Of a stretch of DNA of 64,000 nt, positions 55,918 through 62,305 are shown piece after piece. This DNA is from Lentzea waywayandensis (GTDB taxonomy: Bacteria; Actinomycetota; Actinomycetes; Mycobacteriales; Pseudonocardiaceae): positions 434,001-498,000 of the forward strand of contig NZ_FOYL01000005.1 of NCBI RefSeq assembly GCF_900115955.1, in the 5' to 3' direction. How positions within the stretch are numbered: position 1 is the stretch's first letter; each line of letters starts with the position of its first letter. The notes below the pieces were generated by a model. It was not told where the DNA came from. It saw nothing but the letters and a program-made list of their open reading frames with translations, and did not search any database. The position numbers and the translations under genes are program-made.

Positions 55918-57097
55918 TACCACCTCGGATCGCCGCCGCGAAATCCTCCTCGAAAAAGCCGGGAACAGCGCCGTATCGACCAGCAAGGTAGCGACGTTCC
56001 AGGTTCTCCTCGTTGCGCGGCTTGAAATCCGTGAGCGGATAGATGCTACTCACGCCGTTGTCGCCATCCTTGTCCGCGAACCAGATCTCGTCACGATCGA
56101 GAACCTCATTCGCATAAGGAGGATGCAGCAATGTGGCGTCGTGGGTCGTGAAGATCAGCTGAGCCCCCTTGGCGTTCGTCGCCGGGTCATGGAACAGCCC
56201 CACCAGCCGAGCAGCCAGCAGCGGATGCAGACTCGCGTCGAGTTCGTCGATCACAAGCGTGCCGCCAGTCCGCAACGCGGCTACCACCGAAGGCAGCAGT
56301 CCCAGCCAAGAACGCGTACCCGCTGACTCGTCAGACAGGCGGAAGGGCTCGTCGCTGGCACCGTGACGAAGCTCCACCCGGAGCTTGACGTCCGGCTCCA
56401 ATCCTTCCTCGACGGTCAAGACGTCCGAGATCCCGAAATCTGCGACACGTGCCAGCGAAACAATCTCGCGACGCACAGCCGGATCGCCCTGCAAAAATTC
56501 CACAATGCCCGCTTCATCCACCGACCACACATCCAGTCGAAAAACCAGACGCGAGGTGAACCAGTTGTAAACCGTCGACAGCGGCTCAACAGTGGATTTT
56601 CCGGCGAAGCTCAGAAAGAGCGCCTCTGGCTGCATGAAATCGACAGCGTCATCCCAGAAAGACTTTCGGTCAAGCTTGGCACCGAACTTGAAGGAATTTC
56701 CCACTCGCTCGAACAGCACACGCTTGCGCTTCTCTGGATAGCTGTACAGCCACTCCTCCATGACATGCTTGTCATCGATCTCGAACCCGTAGGTGTACCG
56801 GACACCATCGAGTACGAGTTCGACAACGAAAACGGACGATCGCTTGCGTTCCTCCGCGTGAAGCTTGAACGGGTGACGCAGCACGCCTGCCCCAGACCTC
56901 CAAGCTCCGAAAGAGTCCCGCACGGCTTCGGCCATGAACCGCAGCCCGTCGAGCAGGTTCGACTTTCCGGAGGCGTTCGCGCCGTAGATCGCCGCAACCG
57001 GCAGCGCAAGCCGGTCGTTCGAGTACGCGGGCATGAGCAACAACTCGTTCTCGTCACGGAACGAGCGATGGTTCCCCAGACGGAAGCTCCGCAGCAC
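55904..57097 (-). CDS. rloA: RloA-like AAA15-family ATPase (AbiLi type)
   Basis: 397 residues from the GTG at 57095-57097 with GGAGG upstream. Walker A YGANASGKSNLLDGLRFM (about 39-56), Walker B LVIDELDASLHPLLAARLV and sensor TTHDATLL are typical of SMC-like AAA15 ATPases of the AbiLi/RloA group (overcoming-lysogenisation-defect-like). Such ATPases sense infection and control the partner. The pair sits between the conserved rimO and ArgA-like genes, and its AT-richer composition suggests acquisition by transfer. Confidence 0.9.
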   Translation of the reverse strand: MLRSFRLGNHRSFRDENELLLMPAYSNDRLALPVAAIYGANASGKSNLLDGLRFMAEAVRDSFGAWRSGAGVLRHPFKLHAEERKRSSVFVVELVLDGVRYTYGFEIDDKHVMEEWLYSYPEKRKRVLFERVGNSFKFGAKLDRKSFWDDAVDFMQPEALFLSFAGKSTVEPLSTVYNWFTSRLVFRLDVWSVDEAGIVEFLQGDPAVRREIVSLARVADFGISDVLTVEEGLEPDVKLRVELRHGASDEPFRLSDESAGTRSWLGLLPSVVAALRTGGTLVIDELDASLHPLLAARLVGLFHDPATNAKGAQLIFTTHDATLLHPPYANEVLDRDEIWFADKDGDNGVSSIYPLTDFKPRNEENLERRYLAGRYGAVPGFFEEDFAAAIRGGNELA

Positions 57098-57242
57098 CTC
57101 AGTACACCTCCAGGAGCCAACTTTGGGCAGTTCTGTGCAAGTAAACCGCACAGATCGCTCTGTGATCGTGTCCAGCGCCGTGTTTCACCGACTGAGGCAC
57201 TCGCCGCAGCCCTCACGGGAGCGCCGCTCATACTTGACGGTT

Positions 57243-57743
57243 GTGACCAGTGGGGTAGTCGTGCGGCGCGCCCGCACCAGTGACGTACGCGCCATGAAGG
57301 CGCTGATCGACGGGTACGCGGGCAAGGTTCTGCTGGCCAAACCGCTGGTCACGCTGTACGAGGCGGTCCAGGAGTTCTGGGTGGCCGAGGAGGACGGCGA
57401 ACTGCTCGGCGTCGGTGCCCTGCACGTGATGTGGGAGGACCTGGCCGAGATCCGATCCGTCGCGGTCTCCCCCATGGCGCTGGGCAAGGGCGTCGGCCAC
57501 CGGATCGTGGCGCAGCTCATCGCGACCGCGAAGGAGCTTCAGCTCGCGCGGATCTTCGTGCTCACGTTCGAGACCAAGTTCTTCACCAAGCACGGCTTCA
57601 TCGAGATCGAGGGCACGCCGGTGAGCCCCGAGGTCTACGAGGAGATCATGCGATCGGTGGACGAGGGCGTCGCCGAGTTCCTGGATCTGAGCTACGTGAA
57701 GCCGAACACGCTCGGCAACAGCCGGATGCTCCTGGAGTTGTAA
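57243..57743 (+). CDS. Amino-acid N-acetyltransferase (ArgA-like, Rv2747 type)
   Basis: 166 residues from the GTG at 57243. GNAT fold with VRRARTSDVRAMKALIDGYAGKVLLAKPLVTLYEAVQEFWVAEE (in part), AEIRSVAVSPMALGKGVGHRIVAQL (acetyl-CoA loop) and FFTKHGF. Matches the mycobacterial Rv2747 enzyme that acetylates glutamate/glutamine for arginine synthesis, a gene that in mycobacteria lies between pgsA3 and ftsK as here. Its stop forms the left edge of a 26-bp palindrome. Confidence 0.92.
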   Translation: MTSGVVVRRARTSDVRAMKALIDGYAGKVLLAKPLVTLYEAVQEFWVAEEDGELLGVGALHVMWEDLAEIRSVAVSPMALGKGVGHRIVAQLIATAKELQLARIFVLTFETKFFTKHGFIEIEGTPVSPEVYEEIMRSVDEGVAEFLDLSYVKPNTLGNSRMLLEL

Positions 57744-57768
57744 CTCTTCGAGTAATTACTCGAAGAGT
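57743..57768. promoter_or_regulatory. Perfect 26-bp palindrome, probable operator for the MerR gene
   Basis: Half-site ACTCTTCGAGTAA is followed directly by its reverse complement. It is AT-rich against the background, starts at the last base of the acetyltransferase gene and ends 1 bp before the -35 candidate TTGACT (57770-57775) of the regulator. It may also act as a terminator for the upstream gene. Confidence 0.75.
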
Positions 57769-57769
57769 C

Positions 57770-57805
57770 TTGACTCAAAGAACCACGCGCACCAGGATCT
57801 GGGGC
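57770..57805 (+). promoter_or_regulatory. Promoter of the azole-peptide operon
   Basis: TTGACT, 17-bp spacer, CAGGAT (57793-57798), then 7 bp to the GTG of the MerR gene. No ribosome site, so the first gene is probably leaderless. Confidence 0.6.
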
Positions 57806-58657
57806 GTGCCCGAATCGCTGACCGTCGACGAGCTCGCTGCCCGGATCGGCCTGCCCAGCAGCACCATTCGCATGTACCAGACGAAGGGTGTGCTGCACGC
57901 GCCGAGACGGCAGGGACGCGTGGCGTACTACGACGCCTCGCACGTCGAGCGGTTGACGTTGGTGCAGCGGTTGCAGCAGCGGGGGTTCTCGCTGCCGGCG
58001 ATCGCCGAGCTGATCACGGCACGCGAGAAGGGCGAGTCGGTCGCCGCGGTTCTCGGCTTCAGCGAGGCCGAGGGACCCGACGACTGGGTTCGGATCAAGG
58101 TGCGCGACATCAAGCACCTGATTCCGACAGGAGACGTCCAACCGCGACTCCTCCTCCGGGCTATGCGGTTGGGCTTGGTGCGGTGGAAGTACGGCTGGCC
58201 GCACACGCGTCGCTGGGCACTCGAAGCGGGCGGCAGGCTTGCCGGCCTCAGGGTGCCCAGCGATGACGTCATGGACAGCTTCACGCGCCTGCGCACGGCG
58301 ACCGACGCGGTGGCGGCGGACTTCGTGCGGTTGTTCGAACGGCAGTTCTGGCCTGAGCTGGCACGCAAGGCCGGCGACGAGAACCAGCTCGAGAACGTGC
58401 GGGCGCTGCTGGTCGAGCTGACGTACACGGCGGAGACCGCGGTGGTGGGGACGCTGCGGGAGTCGATCCGGGACGCGGCGGAGGAGTTCGCGTCGCGGCA
58501 CGGGTTGCTGCCCAGCGCCGACTTCCAGCCCGCGTGGGCGGAGCAGCCGCTGCCGCCGATCGCCGAGAACCTCATGGATCCGGCGGGAGATCTGCCGAGC
58601 GAGCAGGAGATCGAGTGTTTCCTGGCGAGGGGGGACGAGGATGAGCCTGGTCGCTGA
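57806..58657 (+). CDS. MerR-family regulator of the azole-peptide cluster
   Basis: 283 residues. N-terminal MerR winged helix: LTVDELAARIGLPSSTIRMYQTKGVLHAPRRQGRVAYYDASHV (about 4-46, in part) and LQQRGFSLPAIAELI. The C-terminal 190 residues are helical and have no heavy-metal Cys/His pattern; they include WVRIKVRDIKHLIPTG and could bind a ligand, for example the mature product. It overlaps the next gene by 17 bp and is first of five overlapping genes. Autoregulation through the 26-bp palindrome is likely, though the palindrome lies upstream of the -35 and not in the spacer as usual for MerR. Confidence 0.85.
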   Translation: MPESLTVDELAARIGLPSSTIRMYQTKGVLHAPRRQGRVAYYDASHVERLTLVQRLQQRGFSLPAIAELITAREKGESVAAVLGFSEAEGPDDWVRIKVRDIKHLIPTGDVQPRLLLRAMRLGLVRWKYGWPHTRRWALEAGGRLAGLRVPSDDVMDSFTRLRTATDAVAADFVRLFERQFWPELARKAGDENQLENVRALLVELTYTAETAVVGTLRESIRDAAEEFASRHGLLPSADFQPAWAEQPLPPIAENLMDPAGDLPSEQEIECFLARGDEDEPGR

Positions 58658-59432
58658 TCCCGCCTGGCACGCGCAAGTTCGGGACGAAGGCCTCGTCGTT
58701 TACGCGGGGGCGGATCTCGCGTACTTGATTCCAGACCTGCCCAGGGCGGTGGCCGTGGCGCTGGCCGGCCTGTTCGAGCCAGTTTTGAGGGGAGTGGCTC
58801 GAACGGTCGACGAGAGCCGGTTGGGGGAACCGGTTCGCCGGCACGTGGCCCAGCTGAGGACCCTGGGCGCTCTCCGCCCGGCCGGGTTGCCCTCCGATGA
58901 CGCGACGCCGATGGGGGTCGGCACGCGCGTCGTCGGGGAGGCACCCGCCGGGCTGGTAGAGCGGTTGCCGCACAACGAGAATCCGGACCTGTTGCTCGTC
59001 GTGCGGACGACCGGCACGTTGGTCGACCTGATCGAGGTGGCGCGCGAGACGACGGTCCCGCACCTGTTGCTCGACCTCGCGTACCACCACACCGCCGCCG
59101 TCGGGCCCTTCGTGGTGCCCGGTGCCGGTGCGTGCCTGGCGTGCCTCGCGGTGCGGGCGGGGCGGCGGTGGGGGGATCCGCCACCTCCGCCGTACCCAGG
59201 AGCTCTCCGGCACGACTTCCCGATCTCCCTTGCCATGCAGGCGATTCAGAACATCCGCGGTGGCTCGCTGGCCCTGCTGGACGCGGTCGTGACCGTCGAC
59301 CTCGACGAGTTCACGACGACGCGCGAGAGCGTGCTGCCCGCCGCCGACTGCGAGATCTGCCCGAAGATCCAGTTCGGGCGCGTGTCACTTCCTTGGGGGG
59401 ACCATGAACGCGACGGCAGTCCGGTTACCTGA
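58641..59432 (+). CDS. TOMM leader-binding E1-like protein (cyclodehydratase partner)
   Basis: 263 residues. Resembles the ocin-ThiF/TIGR03882-type C-protein of azole-peptide clusters, which binds the leader of the precursor and presents it to YcaO. N-terminus DEGLVVYAGADLAYLIPDLPRAVAVALAGLF fits the family opening, PDLLLVVRTTGTLVDLIEVARETTVPHLLLDLAYHHTAAVGPFV (in part) the Rossmann-like half, and the cysteine pairs CLAC (about 172) and CEIC (about 241) the zinc site. It overlaps both the MerR gene and the precursor gene (29 bp). Assignment is by family pattern and context. Confidence 0.85.
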   Translation: MSLVADPAWHAQVRDEGLVVYAGADLAYLIPDLPRAVAVALAGLFEPVLRGVARTVDESRLGEPVRRHVAQLRTLGALRPAGLPSDDATPMGVGTRVVGEAPAGLVERLPHNENPDLLLVVRTTGTLVDLIEVARETTVPHLLLDLAYHHTAAVGPFVVPGAGACLACLAVRAGRRWGDPPPPPYPGALRHDFPISLAMQAIQNIRGGSLALLDAVVTVDLDEFTTTRESVLPAADCEICPKIQFGRVSLPWGDHERDGSPVT

Positions 59433-59937
59433 CCAGTTCTCACCCGGTGCGGCCGCCACCAACGCCGCCACACCCACCTGTTGCTGTTGTTGTTGCTGTT
59501 GTGCGGTTTCCTCGGTCGGCGCGGCCGTGCACATCCCGGAAGCCCTGTACCAGGACACCAAAGACCTTCCCGAACCTCGCAGCGTGCTCGTGCTGCCCGC
59601 CGCGATCTTCCCGTTGCTGGTCGTCGTGCTGCCGTTCGTCACGATGGGCGCCGTCTTCGACCTGCACTGGGGCTGGTGGCTCGGGGCCTTCGCGGTCGCG
59701 TTGGGGTGGGCCGTCGCCGCGGGGTTCCTCGCCCGGTCGCCGAAGCCGTGGATGAGCCTGGTCCGGCTGCTCGGCTGGGTGGCCCTGTGGTGCGTCGAGC
59801 CGTTCATCGTGTTGTTCACACTGGGGCCGATCGCCAACCTCGGCGAGGGGGCCGCGTGGGTCGTCGGTGTGCTCTACGTCGGCGGGGCGCTGGCGCTCGG
59901 GTACTGGATCTTCCGGCACTACCGGAGGAAGCGGTGA
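59404..59937 (+). CDS. Precursor with eight-cysteine core fused to a membrane domain
   Basis: 177 residues. Residues 1-25 are a leader-like segment (MNATAVRLPDQFSPGAAATN), 26-33 are eight consecutive Cys, 34-60 a polar linker (AVSSVGAAVHIPEALYQDTK...), and 61-171 hold about four membrane helices ending RHYRRKR inside. The Cys tract, encoded by 59479-59502 (six TGT, two TGC), matches the streptolysin-S type substrate of YcaO, but natural precursors known to me end soon after the core, not in a membrane protein. GGGGGG lies 3 bp before the ATG. GTGA overlap with ycaO. Alternatives: a metal-binding membrane protein, but the neighbours all point to azole formation. Confidence 0.85.
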   Translation: MNATAVRLPDQFSPGAAATNAATPTCCCCCCCCAVSSVGAAVHIPEALYQDTKDLPEPRSVLVLPAAIFPLLVVVLPFVTMGAVFDLHWGWWLGAFAVALGWAVAAGFLARSPKPWMSLVRLLGWVALWCVEPFIVLFTLGPIANLGEGAAWVVGVLYVGGALALGYWIFRHYRRKR

Positions 59938-61088
59938 AGACCGTCGCCGAGGCGCTGATCGAGCGCGCGGTCGGCTGGCGGCAGGGTGTGGTGTCGCAAC
60001 TGCATCCCGTGCCGCACAGTCTGTCCGATGTGGACGTCGAGGGCTGGGCCGCGGTGCCGGAGCCGTTCGCCACCGGCGGCACCTCCGGTGGCACGTCGAA
60101 GGTCGCGGCCGTGGCCGAGGCGCTGGAACGGCACGCGGCCGCTCGGGCGCCGCTGGAGATCGCGACGGACGGCGAGTGCTGGCCGTTGGAGCACTTCAGC
60201 CTGCACACGGTCGAGCAGCGTGTGGCTCCGAACTACCGCTACCGCAAGGGATACGTCGACACGCCGTACACGCGGGCATGGACGTTGCCCGGCAACGAAC
60301 CGATCCGCGTGCCCGCCGGTCTCGTCGGCCTGGACGCCTCCTACGGACTGCCCGCGACGTCGTCAGGACTCGCGGCCGGACCGTCCGCGACCAGCGCGTT
60401 GCTCAGAGCCACCCAGGAACTGGTCGAGCGCGACGCGTTCACCACGACCTGGCTGCATTCCATTGCACCGCAACGGTTCGCCGCCGAACTGCCGCACGGC
60501 GCGATGGCGTTCGACCTCACGCCCGCCTACAGCCCGCACCCGGTGGTCGCCGTCGCGGGTTCGCTGCCGATCGCGGGCAGACCACGGCCGACGCTGGGTC
60601 TCGCCTGCCGCGCGACCGTGGCGGAAGCGGTGCGGAAGGCCTACGAGGAGTGGGTCCAGGGCACGGTGTTCATCGAGGTCTGGTTGGCCCGCAACGGCGA
60701 CCGGCCCGTCGAGGAAGCCATCGACTTCGACGAGCACGCCGTCTACTACGCGACGCACCCGTCGAAGTGGGACGCGCTGCCGTGGTTCGGCGGCTTCGAG
60801 ACGGACGCTCCGCGCGACGCCGATTCCCTTGGTACAGCAGCGGAACTGACCGACCTGGTGCACGCCCTCGACCGCGCGGACGTCCGGCTCGCCTACCGCG
60901 AGCTCACGACGCCGGAGCTGTCGGCCGTCGGACTGCACTGCGTCCGCGTCCTGTCCCCCGACCTCGCGCCGCTGCACTCGGACCACCGCTGGCCGCACCT
61001 CGGCGGCCGCGCCCGCGAGCTCGGCTGGCGCTACCCGCACGCCTCACCGGGCGTGTTCCCCAATCCCGCACCGCATCCGCTGGGGTGA
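59934..61088 (+). CDS. YcaO-domain azoline cyclodehydratase
   Basis: 384 residues from the GTG at 59934 with GGAGGAAG upstream. ATP-dependent cyclisation of Cys/Ser/Thr with the preceding carbonyl. Motifs GTSGGTSKVAAVAEALERHAA (about 46-66, E-x2-E-R ATP/Mg site), LRATQELVERDAFTTTWL and EAVRKAYEEWVQG are of YcaO type, and the C-terminus ends FPNPAPHPLG, close to the PxPxP tail of TOMM YcaOs. With the upstream E1-like protein it makes a full cyclodehydratase. GTGA overlaps at both ends. Confidence 0.92.
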   Translation: MKTVAEALIERAVGWRQGVVSQLHPVPHSLSDVDVEGWAAVPEPFATGGTSGGTSKVAAVAEALERHAAARAPLEIATDGECWPLEHFSLHTVEQRVAPNYRYRKGYVDTPYTRAWTLPGNEPIRVPAGLVGLDASYGLPATSSGLAAGPSATSALLRATQELVERDAFTTTWLHSIAPQRFAAELPHGAMAFDLTPAYSPHPVVAVAGSLPIAGRPRPTLGLACRATVAEAVRKAYEEWVQGTVFIEVWLARNGDRPVEEAIDFDEHAVYYATHPSKWDALPWFGGFETDAPRDADSLGTAAELTDLVHALDRADVRLAYRELTTPELSAVGLHCVRVLSPDLAPLHSDHRWPHLGGRARELGWRYPHASPGVFPNPAPHPLG

Positions 61089-61747
61089 CGCCGATGTTCG
61101 ACGACTTCTGGGCCGCGAGCCGGTTCTCGCCGCTGCACCAGCGCAGGCTCGGCGACCGGCTGCGCGACTTCCGGCCGCAGCCGGCGTTGATCGACCCGCT
61201 CGAACTGCCCTCGCCGCCCGTTGCGCTCCCCCGCCCGCACGACCGGCTCCAGAAGCTGTTCCAGGCACGCAGAAGCACGCGGGAGTTCGCCCGGAAACCG
61301 TTGACGGACAAGCAACTCGGCACCGTCCTGGGTGCGCTGTCGGACAACAGCTGCCCGTCCGCGGGCGGACTGAACCCGTTGCGCTGCTACGCGTTCTTCG
61401 ACGGCCGCGCGGTCCGCTACGACATCGCACGCCACGCGTTGCAGGACATCGGCCCGGCACCGGAGAACCTGGCCGAGATCCTCGGCACGCCCGAAGTGCC
61501 TCCGCTGACGATCGTCCTGGTGTTAACGGACAAAGACTCGTTCGACAAGTACGGCGAACGCGCGGGACGCTTCGGCTTGATCGAAGCAGGTGCCGCGGCG
61601 CAGACCATCTGCCTCCGTTTGGCGGAGCAGAAACTCGGCGGCTATCTGCTCGGCGGAGTAGCGGACAACGAAATGCTGCAGTCCCTGGGACTACCCCGCG
61701 AACTGCGCGTGGCCACCGCGATCGCCTGCGGTCACATGATCACCTGA
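61085..61747 (+). CDS. SagB-type azoline dehydrogenase (FMN nitroreductase fold)
   Basis: 220 residues from the GTG at 61085 (GTGA with ycaO); an ATG three codons later is possible. RRSTREFARKPLTDKQLGTVLGAL and SAGGLNPLRCYAF (FMN site), VPPLTIVLVLTDKDSFDKYGERAGRFGLIEAGAAAQTICLRLAEQKLGGYLLGG (in part) match SagB/nitroreductase oxidases that turn azolines into azoles. It supports thiazole, not thiazoline, in the product. Last gene of the overlapping run; the phospholipase starts 84 bp later. Confidence 0.92.
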   Translation: MTPMFDDFWAASRFSPLHQRRLGDRLRDFRPQPALIDPLELPSPPVALPRPHDRLQKLFQARRSTREFARKPLTDKQLGTVLGALSDNSCPSAGGLNPLRCYAFFDGRAVRYDIARHALQDIGPAPENLAEILGTPEVPPLTIVLVLTDKDSFDKYGERAGRFGLIEAGAAAQTICLRLAEQKLGGYLLGGVADNEMLQSLGLPRELRVATAIACGHMIT

Positions 61748-61831
61748 CGTTCATCAGATCGTGTCTACCGAGGACAGTCGATCACCCGCTACAACTTGGC
61801 GAGACCCTGCTCACACTCCGAGGAGCTCGCC

Positions 61832-62302
61832 ATGTCGACGAAGACCCTGCGCTCGGCATTCGTGGGTGTCGCCGCCTCCATCGCCCTGATCTTCACGGGC
61901 GCCCCGGCACACGCCGTGGACATCGTCGCGGTGACCGACGACTACCTCTACACGAAGACCATCAGCCAGTTCACAACATTGCGCGCGCAGCAGCCCTACG
62001 CGGGCCAGCTCGACTGGTCGTCCGACGGCTGTTCGTACTCGCCGGACAACCCCTTCGGCTTCAAGTTCCTGCCGACCTGCGAGCGTCACGACTTCGGCTA
62101 CCGCAACTACAAGCGGCAGGGCCGGTGGAACGAGGCGAACCGCCTGCGCATCGACAACAACTTCAAGTCCGACATGTACAAGCAGTGCGGTTCCAACTGG
62201 GCGTGCAAGCGCACCGCCGACCTCTACTACGCCGCTGTGCGCGAGTTCGGTGGCAGCGCGAGCTCCACGGCCACCAGCATCCAGAAGGCCGGCCTGAAGT
62301 AG
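61832..62302 (+). CDS. Secreted phospholipase A2
   Basis: 156 residues, ATG at 61832 after AGGAG. Signal peptide (STKTLRSAFVGVAASIALIFTGAPAHA, cut after about residue 28), then the bacterial PLA2 domain: DWSSDGCSYSPDN (calcium loop region), TCERHDFGYRNY with the catalytic His-Asp dyad, and MYKQCGSNWACKRTA; four cysteines would make two disulfides as in the Streptomyces violaceoruber enzyme. Hydrolyses the sn-2 ester of phospholipids outside the cell. It follows the azole-peptide operon at 84 bp and converges on ftsK with 3 bp between stops. Functional link to the operon is inference. Confidence 0.88.
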   Translation: MSTKTLRSAFVGVAASIALIFTGAPAHAVDIVAVTDDYLYTKTISQFTTLRAQQPYAGQLDWSSDGCSYSPDNPFGFKFLPTCERHDFGYRNYKRQGRWNEANRLRIDNNFKSDMYKQCGSNWACKRTADLYYAAVREFGGSASSTATSIQKAGLK

Positions 62303-62305
62303 GAC

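Noticed and set aside
59479..59502. Cys-8 as a metal or iron-sulfur site
   Set aside because: Metal sites use spaced cysteines; the adjacent YcaO, E1-like and SagB genes and the Cys-rich streptolysin S precedent favour azole formation. Not excluded experimentally.
57806..61747. Lanthipeptide or thiopeptide cluster
   Set aside because: No LanB/LanC/LanM-type dehydratase or cycloaddition enzyme is present, and the core has no Ser/Thr-rich ring-forming pattern.
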